DNA from: Plasmodium relictum
Taxonomy: Eukaryota; Apicomplexa; Aconoidasida; Haemosporida; Plasmodiidae
Assembly: GCF_900005765.1 (NCBI RefSeq)
Contig: NC_041689.1
Location: 930,001 to 994,000, forward strand
DNA length: 64,000 nt
Direction of reading: 5' to 3'
Both the position numbers and the translations under genes were made by a program. Below are positions 34,970-46,600 of this stretch, in pieces (the stretch's first letter is position 1; the number at the start of each line of letters is the position of its first letter). The notes beneath the pieces are model-generated. The model searched no databases, was not told where the DNA came from, and saw only the letters and a program-made list of their open reading frames with translations.

Positions 34970-37900
34970 ATGCATAACAAAGAGAATGAATATTCTAAGA
35001 ATATATCTGAATATAAATCGAGTAAAAATATATACAACTATGAAAAAAAGACTAGCATTTTAAATAATAGTAATTCAGATATAAATAGTTTGTACTCTAT
35101 AAATAATAAATATGTTTTGAAGTCACATTGCATAAATAATACATTTAATAATAATATTTGTAATGTAAAAGTTTCAGATAAAACAGAGTATAATATCTTA
35201 GGAAATAAGTTTCTTGAAAATAATTGTAATACTAATTTAGAATGTAGAAAGAAAAACAATGTTTATAACTTAAAAATTAAAAATAGCATAGAAAATAAAA
35301 CTAATGAAAAAGGATTAGCAACAATAAAGGAAAACTATAACTATATAAAGAAATTTAATAATAACAATAAACCGAAAGAGTATTTATTTTGTTTCAATCA
35401 ACATGGAGTAGAAACAAATAATTATACTGCAAAAAGCAGTCTTTATAATCATAAAAATATATCAACAAACAAATTTAACAAAGATTTCTTAATAAGTAAT
35501 AAAAATTGTGTAGAAGAAGATAAGAAAGCCATTACAATGTATTTGAATAATTCTACTATAAATGATCATACATATTCATATATAAAGACAAAAATTGCAA
35601 AAAATAATAATGATAACCACATTGAGAAAAATGAAAAATATCATACAAATTATGTAAATTTTTTTGAAGATTTTGAATTTCTAAATTCTCAGAAAAATAT
35701 ATTTTCAAAAAAAGAAAAGGATAACAATTATAATAGTAATATCAATAACAGCAGCAATTTTAATAATAACAATAATTATATTAATAACAATAGCTACAGT
35801 ACTACTACTAATAATGTAAATAATAACATAAATAATAACAGTAATAATATAAATAATTATATAAACAATAATAATAATAATAACACGGATAGTATTTATT
35901 CCGAAAAAACATACAACAAAGAAAATGGTAAAATTGTATCTAATGAAAATATTACACCTATGAATATAAATAGAAGCATAATTATTAATTGCTTATTAGA
36001 AATTAAAGAAAAGTTAGATAATATCAAAAATGAAAAAAAAGGGTACGAACAAGGTGAAAAGTATATTCGTTATCTAAAAAATTTTGAGAAAATTAAAAAT
36101 ATGTATTCAGAAACCAGCACAAGCAAAATACAAAATAAAATTACAAGTAAAATAAGTTTTGATAAAGAAAATAAAAAAGTTCAAGAAATTGATATTTTTA
36201 AAAAGAAAGAAAAAAATGCACCTTTTGTAAGCATATTTGAGGAAAAAAATAAAATAGAATATTTGGAAAAAATGAAAGAACAAGAAAAAAAAATTGGCTT
36301 TTCTAAAGTAAAACAGAATGAAAAAAAAATTTTTAAAAAGAAAGAAATGGAAAATAATATAGTAATAAAAAAAGATTTTTTAGAAAATGAAGGAAATAAT
36401 ATAGATAAAGAAAAAAATTTTAATAATTTTGATGAAGAAGAAAAGAATTTATTAAAAAAGTATGAACAATCTGAAAAAAAAGTTTCATATAAACAATATG
36501 ATAATTTAAAAATATTTAAAAAATTCCAGAGCTCTAAATCAGATTCTTCAAAAAATTCTCAGAACAGAAATCATGAATGTATCAAATTAGATTTTTTTTG
36601 TAACTCGATAGATAATGAGAGTAATAAATTTTCAAAAAGACTATACACAGGACATAAAATTTATGATGATTTAGATTTAAATTCAAAGAAAGAACAAATA
36701 ACAGAAGAAAATATTCAAAAGAGTGTTACTTCAAGTTCAAGAAAAATAATAAATTCTTATAATTATAAAATATCTGAATATAATGATATGTATTTTGATA
36801 AGAACAAAAATTGCATGGCTTATAATAATAAGTTAAATGACAATTTCAATTGTTCAAATAATACAAAAGAGAAAATAATTCGTATGAATAATGAAAAAAA
36901 TATAAGAAATGAAAAAATTAAAAAGAAAACTAGTAAAGGAGAAATAGTATATGATGAAAAAAACGTAGGCAAAAATTTATTCATTGACAATTTTAATTTA
37001 AATATGATTTCTGATATTGAATTAAATTATAATAAATTTCCAATTGAAAAAAGAAATTCACATGACATTAATAACCAGGATAGTACAACAACAAATTACA
37101 AAGAAAATTGCATTAATAACGAAAATGTAGTATACGATGAAGAAAAAAAAATTTTTAAAACTAAAGAAAACTCAAATATAAAAATTTACAAAAGAAGCTT
37201 AGAAAAAGAGAAAATGCTAAATTTTCCTTTAATTCATTTAGGAGAAAATGATGTAATAGTGAAAAGAATAAAACTTTATTATCCTTTAAAAAATGAAAAT
37301 ATTTTCACTAATATATCAAAAATTATTTTTATGACAAATACAAATATATGCTCACTTTATATAAGTGATTCCTTTTTAATTAATTATGATGATTTAAAAA
37401 TTCATTCATATTTATCTAAAGGGGGTTTTGGAGTTGTATATAAAGGTGTTCTATTGAAAAAAGTTAAAAAGTGCGAAGTTATCTTAAATAAAAAGGAAGA
37501 GAATCAAGAAAGTAATGAGTTTGAAAAAAAAAATGAGCGAGGAGAAAAAAAAGAATATAGAGGAGAAAATGATTATGAATCAGAAGATGAATATGAATAT
37601 GAAGAGGAATATGAAAGTGAAGAGGAATATGAAGATGAAGAAGAGTATGATCATGAACATGAGGAGGAAAATAAAGAACGGCCCGAAAATAATAAACAAA
37701 AAAAAGTAAAGAAAGTTTGTAATATTGAAAAAAGAGAAGAAAAAGGAAAGAAAAAAGATACTCTCGAAAATGACGATAAAGAAAATATGAGAAAATTATC
37801 AGATATATTTTACAAAGAATGTATAGAAGAAAATGAATTTTTTAGCGTTATCAACAATGAAGATAATATTAATTTGGAAACAAAAGCAAATGAAAAAAGT

Positions 37901-40339
37901 ACTAATAATAATGATTATAATATGAAACAGGAAAAAAAAAGTTTTAACAATGATACACAAAAACTAAATAAACATAATAAAAAATTATGTTATCTAAGAA
38001 ACAAATTAATAGAAAAAATTTTTGACGCATTAAACAGTCAAACGAATCAAAATGATTCTAGTACAAATAATAAAAATGGAAGAGAGAAATTTGATCATAA
38101 ATCAAAAAGTACAGAAAATAAAGAAAAATATATTATTGAAAATGTTATAAAAAATTTAAATGAATACAAAACAAATAGCTTAAATATGCAAAAATATGTG
38201 GAGGATTTTAATAAAGAGATTGAACAAGTTATTTTAGGAAATAAGAATAGTGTTAATATTTTTAATAATGTGCATATAGATATTTTAAATAAAAATATAG
38301 AAAAGAATAACAAGACAATATATATTAATGATAATGATGAAACAGGGTTAAATAATAAGAGAGAAAATCTGAAAAATAGTTCAACAATAAAAGAAACAAA
38401 AAAAAATGACTGTATTCATGTTCATGAAATAAGGAAGCTTAAAAAAAAATTGTTAAAATTTGTTTATTCAAATAAAAAAAATGATAAAATTAATATTGAT
38501 AGAAACGAATTTTTTAATGAGGCAGAGAAAATAATATGTAAACTTAAAAATATAAATAAAGATGTTGATAAGAGGTATTACGAAGATCTTATAGGATATT
38601 TGTTATTAGATGTATATCATAATAATGTTGTTTATAAAAATAATTTTAGCTTTTTATATCTTAATAGTAAAAATATTATAACATTTGGATTACATAAAGA
38701 AGGCTTGTATATATTTGATAAAAAAAACATTTTTCATTATTATAGTGATAAATGTATATTTAAGATTATTTTTCTGGAAGAGAATAAAGAGCTGGTAAAA
38801 TTTAAAAATTTTACAGTTTATAATGTTTTAAATAATGATAAAATTATTAATAATTCTTCCATATTAAAATATGAGATAAATAAACATAAAAAAGGCTTAA
38901 ATAAGTTAGCAATTATTCCATTTAGTAAATTGAGTATTAATCATTTGTTAAATGCTTTAATTTTTAGTTTTTTAAAATTTCTTTTTAATTTAAGAAGAAA
39001 ATATTATAAGCAATCTAAAAGTTGTCCATGCTCAATTGATGGTAATAATATCATAAGTAATATTATTATTGATAATAATATTATATACAATAAATACAAC
39101 AATAAAATTATAAATAATGACAATAATTTAAATAAAGAAAGTGATTCCGTTTTGTTATATGAAAATATTGATAATTTGGATAAATTTTTATATTGTGAAT
39201 ATGAAAATTCTGAATTAATTAATATAACTAACAGAAATGAAAAGAAAATTTTTTTAAAAAAAAGTGAATTAGATAGCAATATACAAGATAATGGTGTTGA
39301 TAAATTAGATAGAAAGAGTTTGATTAACATGAGTAATTGTATTATTACTAGCACTCTACTGAATACAAACAATACTGATGAATCAAAAACAACCATGCTA
39401 TTGAATGTATCAAAGAATAAAAACATATCTAAAGAATATATTAATGAAAAAGAATATAATTATACTCCAAGGTTAAATGAGAAAGAACAGATAAATAAGG
39501 AATCGATTACTAAAACGGAATTAAAAAAAAAGAAAAAGAAAAAAGAAAAGGAAAAAGAAAATGAAAATGAAAACGAAAATGAAAATGAAAAAAAAGAGAT
39601 TAATATTAGCCAAGAAGAATTCATTCATGTGAAAATACCTGTAGCTATTAAAATACACGATTTAAAAGATAGTAAAAATTTAAAAAATTTTTTAAGAGAA
39701 ATAGAAATATATAAAAATATTCAATATCAAAATATATGTAAATTTTATGGAATATGCATAAAATCAAATAAATTAATGTTATTATTAGAATATTATCCTA
39801 AAGGAAATTTATTTAATTTTTTAAAAAATAAAAAGAAAATTCATAAAAAACAAAGGTTAAAATGGGCTACTGAATTGTCTTATATAGTTCATCAATTACA
39901 CTCACATTCTCCACCAATAATAAATGGAGATATAAAAACATCAAATATTTTAATTGATAATAATATGAACTTAATAATGTGTGATTTTGGGAAAGCTCGT
40001 TTTAAAAATTCAAAATTATACAGCAATTTTGGTTCATATAGATATATGGCCCCAGAGACATTTAGCTGTACAATTGAAATAACTGAAAAAATTGATATAT
40101 GGAGTTTAGCTTGTTGTATTGTAGAAATATTTTCAAGTAAATATCCTTTTTATAATTTTTCAAAAAATGTAAAAATTCGTCATGAACTGTTAGTTAATAA
40201 GAGAACTCCACATATACCTAATTTTTTGCCTAATTCTATAAAACAAAATTTGCAAAGATCTTTTAGTTTTATTCCTGAAGAAAGACCAAAAGCATATGAA
40301 ATATATAAATCATTAAAAAAAATTAAAGTAGTAGAATAA
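34970..40339 (+). CDS. TKL4: Tyrosine-kinase-like protein kinase TKL4 with a giant N-lobe insert
   Basis: Single exon, 1789 residues. Residues 1 to about 780 are Asn/Lys-rich, including a long Asn tract. The kinase domain then starts: glycine loop SKGGFGVVYKG at 816-826. The catalytic lysine VAIK follows only at 1561, so about 735-745 residues separate two strands of the N-lobe that are normally 10-20 apart. The insert contains an acidic YE-rich block, an EN repeat just before VAIK and also a compact-looking patch (about 1190-1350). Other motifs: LLLEYYPKGNLFNFL hinge, INGDIKTSNIL with D1654 (HRD is NGD), DFG at 1672, MAPETF, DIWSLACC. The C-lobe is complete. Loss of His/Arg in HRD does not by itself remove activity, since the aspartate stays. 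The domain is TKL-like by its overall motif pattern. Confidence 0.9.
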   Translation: MHNKENEYSKNISEYKSSKNIYNYEKKTSILNNSNSDINSLYSINNKYVLKSHCINNTFNNNICNVKVSDKTEYNILGNKFLENNCNTNLECRKKNNVYNLKIKNSIENKTNEKGLATIKENYNYIKKFNNNNKPKEYLFCFNQHGVETNNYTAKSSLYNHKNISTNKFNKDFLISNKNCVEEDKKAITMYLNNSTINDHTYSYIKTKIAKNNNDNHIEKNEKYHTNYVNFFEDFEFLNSQKNIFSKKEKDNNYNSNINNSSNFNNNNNYINNNSYSTTTNNVNNNINNNSNNINNYINNNNNNNTDSIYSEKTYNKENGKIVSNENITPMNINRSIIINCLLEIKEKLDNIKNEKKGYEQGEKYIRYLKNFEKIKNMYSETSTSKIQNKITSKISFDKENKKVQEIDIFKKKEKNAPFVSIFEEKNKIEYLEKMKEQEKKIGFSKVKQNEKKIFKKKEMENNIVIKKDFLENEGNNIDKEKNFNNFDEEEKNLLKKYEQSEKKVSYKQYDNLKIFKKFQSSKSDSSKNSQNRNHECIKLDFFCNSIDNESNKFSKRLYTGHKIYDDLDLNSKKEQITEENIQKSVTSSSRKIINSYNYKISEYNDMYFDKNKNCMAYNNKLNDNFNCSNNTKEKIIRMNNEKNIRNEKIKKKTSKGEIVYDEKNVGKNLFIDNFNLNMISDIELNYNKFPIEKRNSHDINNQDSTTTNYKENCINNENVVYDEEKKIFKTKENSNIKIYKRSLEKEKMLNFPLIHLGENDVIVKRIKLYYPLKNENIFTNISKIIFMTNTNICSLYISDSFLINYDDLKIHSYLSKGGFGVVYKGVLLKKVKKCEVILNKKEENQESNEFEKKNERGEKKEYRGENDYESEDEYEYEEEYESEEEYEDEEEYDHEHEEENKERPENNKQKKVKKVCNIEKREEKGKKKDTLENDDKENMRKLSDIFYKECIEENEFFSVINNEDNINLETKANEKSTNNNDYNMKQEKKSFNNDTQKLNKHNKKLCYLRNKLIEKIFDALNSQTNQNDSSTNNKNGREKFDHKSKSTENKEKYIIENVIKNLNEYKTNSLNMQKYVEDFNKEIEQVILGNKNSVNIFNNVHIDILNKNIEKNNKTIYINDNDETGLNNKRENLKNSSTIKETKKNDCIHVHEIRKLKKKLLKFVYSNKKNDKINIDRNEFFNEAEKIICKLKNINKDVDKRYYEDLIGYLLLDVYHNNVVYKNNFSFLYLNSKNIITFGLHKEGLYIFDKKNIFHYYSDKCIFKIIFLEENKELVKFKNFTVYNVLNNDKIINNSSILKYEINKHKKGLNKLAIIPFSKLSINHLLNALIFSFLKFLFNLRRKYYKQSKSCPCSIDGNNIISNIIIDNNIIYNKYNNKIINNDNNLNKESDSVLLYENIDNLDKFLYCEYENSELINITNRNEKKIFLKKSELDSNIQDNGVDKLDRKSLINMSNCIITSTLLNTNNTDESKTTMLLNVSKNKNISKEYINEKEYNYTPRLNEKEQINKESITKTELKKKKKKKEKEKENENENENENEKKEINISQEEFIHVKIPVAIKIHDLKDSKNLKNFLREIEIYKNIQYQNICKFYGICIKSNKLMLLLEYYPKGNLFNFLKNKKKIHKKQRLKWATELSYIVHQLHSHSPPIINGDIKTSNILIDNNMNLIMCDFGKARFKNSKLYSNFGSYRYMAPETFSCTIEITEKIDIWSLACCIVEIFSSKYPFYNFSKNVKIRHELLVNKRTPHIPNFLPNSIKQNLQRSFSFIPEERPKAYEIYKSLKKIKVVE
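37570..37680 (+). repeat. Acidic Tyr/Glu codon repeat inside TKL4
   Basis: A near-repeat of GAA/TAT/GAG/GAT codons gives alternating EEY and EDE motifs (DYESEDEYEYEEEYESEEEY and on). It lies in the N-lobe insert soon after the glycine loop. It is part of the coding frame. Confidence 0.85.
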
Positions 40340-40622
40340 ATATATGCTTTAATTTGTAAATAATTAAGCAAAGAAATATATTAATATTTTAATATAATGA
40401 ATTAATAAACAATTTTAGATAAATAAAATAGCTTGAAAAAAAAAAATTATTTATATATTTTCTTTTGTTGCAGTTAATCTTTTTATTATACAAAATAAAA
40501 ATAAGTATATTTATCTGCGTTAAATTGCATTTATATATAGTTTATTATAATAATATCTTTTTATGTTTTTCATTATATTGTACCAATTTTTTTTTTAATA
40601 ATTAATATTTGTTTTATAGTTA

Positions 40623-40666
<44 letters not shown>

Positions 40667-41526
40667 CTTTTTTCGTTTTAATTGTTTTTACTTTTTAAAT
40701 ATTCATGTGAAATTTTTTTATATATCTGCATGTTTTCTATAATAAACATTGTATTTTTATATATGTATACAAAATAAAAAATACGTTAATTTTTTAAGAA
40801 AATAAAATGTTTTATTTTAATGAATTATTGATAATATTTTTAACAATTCTTTTTTAATATGTAAGTAATAATATTTAAAATACAAAAACTTCAAAATATA
40901 AATTTTTTTATATGTTTAAAATTTTTTAAGCTATTTTTTCTTCAATCAAAAATGTTTTTAATGGCATACAAACTTATTTTAAATAAGAAAATTAAATAAA
41001 AGTTTCTATAATTAAAAATATATTTCATTTTTTTTTTTTTCTATTTCTGAAATATTTCCCAAAAAAGAAAAAAATTCAAAGTAATTTATACTATATATGA
41101 TATATAGAAGAATTATATATAACAAAATGAAATACATTGACATAAAGTATCATAAAATGAGATATAATAATATATAATAAAATATTACTAAAAATAATTT
41201 TATGAAAAATTATTTTATTGTATGATTTAAAAAAAAAGTAATAAATCAAAAAATAAATGATAAAATGAAGAAATACATTTAAAGGAATCATTCTCTTAAT
41301 ATAAAAGGAGAAATATAAATTTATGCGAGATGATAAATTAAAATAATTATAATGATCTTATTTTTTCATATATAAATGAAAAATTTTAAAATAAACATAA
41401 TAATGTGGAAATAACATTAATTATTATTATATTATACTATTTTCCATAAAAAGAAGAAATGCGAAATGCTTTTTATTTTTTTTTAAAATACATCCTTAAT
41501 TTTTCTTAATTTTATATACTTTAAAA
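40340..41526. other. Tandem spacer TKL4 to SUV3
   Basis: TKL4 3' flank and SUV3 promoter. It includes a (TA)n run at about 40627-40665. No gene is visible. Confidence 0.55.
40627..40665. repeat. (TA)n microsatellite
   Basis: An uninterrupted TA dinucleotide run downstream of TKL4. Confidence 0.9.
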
Positions 41527-44232
41527 ATGTTAAGTTGCTTTAATAAAATTTTTCTTAAAAATGTAAGAGAATTTAATAGGGGTTACTTACTGTTTATAAT
41601 TGCAAAAAAAGAACAATTTAGTTATGTAAAATCTACAAGCACAAATTTTGAAAAAATAAATGAAGAATATACGAATATGCAACGTCTCATTCCGTTAAAT
41701 GAAAATGAGTTATTAAAGATAAGAAATTTACTAATTAAAATAACAAATGAAAAATATATTTTTCACAAAATTGTGCATTCGTATAATATTCCATCATTTT
41801 TTTTATTAGATAATGATGTCAGAAATCATTTTCTGAAATATCTTCGAGAAGATTTAACTTATACATATGAGCTAAGAGAATTCATTATGAATGAATCAGG
41901 AAATCATAGGGAAAATATTGTTGACTTAAAAAAAAGAAAAGAAAAAGAATTTCAATTAAAAAATAAAGAAGTATATGATGCTAAAAAGGAATTAGAAAAT
42001 GAAATACAATACATGAAAGATACAAAGTATGAAAAAATTATAAATATTTTACAAATTTTTATAAAAAAACATTATTATAGGCAATGGATATTTTATGAAC
42101 AAATAAAGAAAATGTGTGATTTTACAGAAATGAGGGAATTTATAAAGAATAGAAATAAAACCAGGAAATTATATTTATATGTAGGACCAACCAATAGTGG
42201 AAAGACGTATGAAGCATTTGGAAAATTAGCTGAATCAAAGAATGGATTATATTGTGCTCCTTTAAGACTATTAGCATGGGAAATACATAACAAATTATTA
42301 AAATTACATAAAGTTACAAATTTATTAACAGGCCAAGAAGTAATTAAAAAGAATGATAATACACATACTATTTGTACAATTGAAATGACTCCATTAAATA
42401 AAAATTACGATTGTGCAATTATTGATGAAATTCAAATGATTAATAATAGTATTAGGGGATATGCTTGGACAAATGTACTCATAAACTTAAATTGTGAAGA
42501 AATATATTTATGTGGTAGTGAAAATATTATAAATTTAATTAAGAATTTATCCGACATTTTAAATGATCAATTAATCATAAAGAGGTTCAAAAGATTATCA
42601 AAATTGGAACTACAAGAAAAAACAGAAAATTTGGAAAATGTTAAAACTGGGGATTGCGTAATAACTTTTTCAAGAAGTAATATAATGTTATTAAAAAAGA
42701 AACTAGAAAAATTAAACAAGAGAGTTTTTGTTATATATGGAAATTTGCCTCCTGAATCAAAAAAAAAACAAATAGAATTATTTAATTATTATTGTCAAAT
42801 AAACAAAGAAAATAACAAATGTGATCATACTGATTTGGATGATAAAAAAAAAAAAAAAGATTATATGAGTGATAAAAATAATGAAAAAGAAACAATTTTA
42901 ATTGCTACTGACGTTATAGGTATGGGATTAAATATTTGTATAAAAAGAATAATATTTTATTCTTTGAAAAAATATGATGGAGATATTTTGAGATATTTGT
43001 ACATTTCTGAAATTTTGCAAATATCAGGAAGAGCTGGAAGATATCAAGAAAATTGTAAAAATGATATGATTGGATATATCACTTGTATTCATTCAGATGA
43101 TTTAAATATTTTAAGAACTGTTTTTAAAAATAAAAATATAAGTAGTTTAATTGGTAATGATATAGAAAATTGCTTATTATATAATGAAGACAATAATAAT
43201 TCAAATAGTTTGAATAATAATACAGTGAACTTTTGTAACAATACAAATAGATGTGAAGAAGGCAGTTTTAGTATAAACAATAGTAATGTAAATAGTGTAA
43301 ATTCTAGTGACAATTTATTAAATAATAAAAGAAATTATGAGAATCTTGAAATTTTTTTAAAAGAAAATGAGTGCAATTCATATGCTCGTGCAGGATATTT
43401 TCCTGATTTTAATACAATTGATAATTTAGGAAAAATATTGGAATTTGAACACAATTCAAAAATAAAATTATATGAAACATTACAAATATTAATTGATTAC
43501 TTAAAATTAAATGAAAGATATTTTTTTTTAACTAAAAATTACAACCAAATGATATTTATTGCTAAATTTTTAGATAGTATTAACTTAGATAAACATATAT
43601 TATTCATATATACATTGTCACCAATTAATATAAATAATGTAATTATTTTAAACATTTTGAAAACATTTTGTATGTGCCATAGCATATTAGGTTATGTTGA
43701 TTTTTTTCAATGTATAAATAAAAATTTATTACATACTTTAAATTTAAAAGACAATTTAAAGAATTTATCTGATAGTTTTGAACATGAGGAAACAAATTTT
43801 TTTTTTCAAAGTGATAGAATTATTGATAATAATTTTAAAACATTGCCCAGTGAATATAGTGAAAAGCTAAATGCTAATAGTGTTAACGATAATCATATAT
43901 TTAAGAATAGTATTTTATTAAATACTTCAGAGGAAAATAAAATCATAGCAAAAGATTTACAAAATGAAAATAATAGGAATGATATAAGTTTTGATGAATA
44001 CATTCAAATACTAGAAGTTTATTATGAAATAATTGATTTATATTGCTGGTTAAATACGAAATTTCCTGATATATATAAAAATATAGATTTAGTAAATGAC
44101 GAAAAAAAAAAAGTTTCTAGGGAAATTATTAATATGCTAACACAATCATTAAAAGAGGATGAGACATATGTTGATGAAAATGCATATTTAAAAAAATTAG
44201 ATACATATTTTTTAGGGTATAAAAACCTTTAA
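41527..44232 (+). CDS. SUV3: SUV3-type mitochondrial ATP-dependent RNA helicase
   Basis: Single exon, 901 residues. SUV3 unwinds RNA for turnover in the mitochondrion. Motif I is YVGPTNSGKTYEAF with the lysine near 226; motif II is the SUV3-specific DEIQM near 300. VITFSRSNI and IATDVIGMGLN mark the second lobe, and QISGRAGRY is motif VI. Low-complexity Asn/Asp/Lys inserts break the second lobe (around residues 435-455) and the region after motif VI (around 555-605). The N-terminus (MLSCFNKIFLKNVREFNRG) is basic and hydroxyl/hydrophobic, fitting a mitochondrial presequence. It converges on SF1 with only 99 bp between stops. Confidence 0.93.
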   Translation: MLSCFNKIFLKNVREFNRGYLLFIIAKKEQFSYVKSTSTNFEKINEEYTNMQRLIPLNENELLKIRNLLIKITNEKYIFHKIVHSYNIPSFFLLDNDVRNHFLKYLREDLTYTYELREFIMNESGNHRENIVDLKKRKEKEFQLKNKEVYDAKKELENEIQYMKDTKYEKIINILQIFIKKHYYRQWIFYEQIKKMCDFTEMREFIKNRNKTRKLYLYVGPTNSGKTYEAFGKLAESKNGLYCAPLRLLAWEIHNKLLKLHKVTNLLTGQEVIKKNDNTHTICTIEMTPLNKNYDCAIIDEIQMINNSIRGYAWTNVLINLNCEEIYLCGSENIINLIKNLSDILNDQLIIKRFKRLSKLELQEKTENLENVKTGDCVITFSRSNIMLLKKKLEKLNKRVFVIYGNLPPESKKKQIELFNYYCQINKENNKCDHTDLDDKKKKKDYMSDKNNEKETILIATDVIGMGLNICIKRIIFYSLKKYDGDILRYLYISEILQISGRAGRYQENCKNDMIGYITCIHSDDLNILRTVFKNKNISSLIGNDIENCLLYNEDNNNSNSLNNNTVNFCNNTNRCEEGSFSINNSNVNSVNSSDNLLNNKRNYENLEIFLKENECNSYARAGYFPDFNTIDNLGKILEFEHNSKIKLYETLQILIDYLKLNERYFFLTKNYNQMIFIAKFLDSINLDKHILFIYTLSPININNVIILNILKTFCMCHSILGYVDFFQCINKNLLHTLNLKDNLKNLSDSFEHEETNFFFQSDRIIDNNFKTLPSEYSEKLNANSVNDNHIFKNSILLNTSEENKIIAKDLQNENNRNDISFDEYIQILEVYYEIIDLYCWLNTKFPDIYKNIDLVNDEKKKVSREIINMLTQSLKEDETYVDENAYLKKLDTYFLGYKNL

Positions 44233-44331
44233 GAAAAAAAAAAATAATAAATATATAATCATAAATATGTGTATAAGCAATATAAAAGAAAAATATATAA
44301 ACGTTTATTTTATATATTTTTATTTTATTTT

Positions 44332-46407
44332 TTATGTATTGTTTGCATTATCCTGATTATTTATATTAATATTTTCTGATGGAAGAGGAGGAGGATTCGT
44401 TTCAGGAGCAGGTGCATGAATTAATGTATCATCTGAATAATTCATAGGCATTTGTGGCCAATCTAAAAAAAAAAAAAAATATATACATTTATATAAATAC
44501 AATTGATTTAATAAAAACATTTTTTCTACATAAGATAAATACAAAGGAAAATAAATAAATAAAATATATCTATTTAATGTAATAAAAAAAAAAAAAATAA
44601 TAATAATAATAATAATAAAAAAGTTTACATGTATAATATTTCTTAAAATAACATATCTGTATATATTTTTTTATTTTTTATATTTACTTTGAAAATTTTG
44701 CATATACAACGGATCTATAGGCATTTGCTGATTATTTGGGAATGGCATTGAATTATTTTGAACCATTCTATTATTTATAAATGGGAAATTAAAAAAATTG
44801 GGTAATATTGGTAAAGGAGGATTTAATGGCATATTATTTATATTTGGGAAGTTCATCATTGTATTAAAATTTTTCCCGTTAGAATTTCTTATAGGAGGAT
44901 TTCTATTATTTAAATGAGGATCAAAATAATTTGGTGAATTACTATTTCTTTTTTCATCAATAAAAGAATTATTTTGAGAAATTGGAATAAAATTAGGATT
45001 ATTTATATTTTTATTATTTACTGGAGACATCATATTATTGAAACTTTTACTATTATTTTGTAAACTATTTTGAAATTTATTATTTATATCAACAAAATTT
45101 GTTGTAGATTCATTAAAACTATTATTTATTTCATTTAAGTTATTAAAACTATTTGGTGGTTTCATAAAATCATCAGCAACATTATTATTATTAAATATAT
45201 TATCGTTTGATTTTTTACTTAATTCATCATTTTGTTGATTATTATTATTTTTATCAGTACTTATTTCGTTCATCATTTTTTGGTATTCTAAATCCATTTT
45301 AATTTTATCAAATTTATTGGTTGGATTAAATTGTTGATTTTTCATTTGATCGAAAGGAGGAGGTGGCATATTATTATAAGGTGGTGTTGGAATGTTATTA
45401 GGATTATCAATGTCATTTTTTATGTAATTTTTTTGCTTAGCTAATTTACAATCAAGAGTAATATGGCCATGATCTCCACATAAGTTACATTTAATTTCCG
45501 GTTTTTTAAAATTTTGTAAATTCATGTTTTCTGGGCATTCAAAAGTTAAATGGGTCATAGAGTTGCAAATAGAACATCTTTGAGTATCTAATTGATTTAA
45601 ATTTATTCCATTAACTAGTGCTAGTTGTTCTAATCCTTTTCTTTTATATTCTTCATGTAAAGGATGAAAAGGATCTAATAATGGTGTAATTAAACTTACA
45701 GCCTTTTCAACACATTCCTCACTATCAGCTGATATATGAACGTGTTTAGGCATATTAGCTTCTATTTCTGTTTGATGATCTGTCTTTTTTCCTTCTTTCT
45801 GTGTTCCCTTACCTCTTATACTAATTTGAGCTCCACTTTCCGCTTCTAATCTTTTATGATTACAACCCCTAGGGCCAATAATTAATCCCATAAAATTATA
45901 TTCAGGATATTTATCTATTGGTATTTCTATTTTTCTAATTTTTTTTATTGGCTTATAATTGGGTGGAGCAACAAAGCCTTCTACATGCTTTAATAAGTAT
46001 TCTACTAACCTATGGTGTTCTTCAATCATACTATTTTTAATTCTTGCTTCTCTTGTATTTATTCTACTTCCATTTTTATCATAAATGGGAGGTGGAGACG
46101 GTGGCCTTATGTCTGGATCTACGTATTCTAACTCTCCTTTATTCAACTTTTTGGTCAATTCATCATATCTCTGTTCTCTTAAAAATTGATCTAACTGAGA
46201 AGGAGTTAACCCTGGTGGGAAATCTACAAAAGGAAGTGGTAAGTAAGGTTTGTAGTCTTCAGAACCCCACTTACTTGGTATCATTTTATTTTCTATATTA
46301 TTATTTGACAGATTATTTTCCCATCTTGACTTTTTTTTTGCATTTTCTTCACTTAATTTTTCTACAGGAGATATATTAACAAGAGCTACTAGAGGATCGT
46401 AATACAT
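44332..46407 (-). CDS. SF1: Branch-point binding protein SF1/BBP, two exons
   Basis: Exon 1 is 46407-44688 and exon 2 is 44462-44332, joined CAA A|AT TGG; about 616 residues. SF1 recognises the intron branch point in early spliceosome assembly. Visible: the helix-hairpin/U2AF-binding N-terminal region (KKSRWE, FPPGLTPSQLDQFL); a KH-QUA2 domain with FMGLIIGPRGCNHKRLE (GPRG loop) and DPFHPLHEEYK; two CCHC zinc knuckles, CSICNSMTHLTFEC and CNLCGDHGHITLDC; then a long Asn-rich, Pro-rich tail. The intron lies in the tail, and the last exon adds a Pro-rich end (APAPETNPPPLP). The first ATG is used. The SURP-domain protein elsewhere in the window could be a partner, but adjacency proves nothing. Confidence 0.95.
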
Positions 46408-46551
46408 CTCAACAAATATATATGCACTTTTTTCTACCTTTTTTTTTTTTTCCTTTTTTTTTTATTTTTTAATTATTGCAAAATATTTATAATTTTATTC
46501 TAAAAAATTATGTATTAAAATAAACTTTTATACATATGCATATTTGATTAA

Positions 46552-46600
<49 letters not shown>

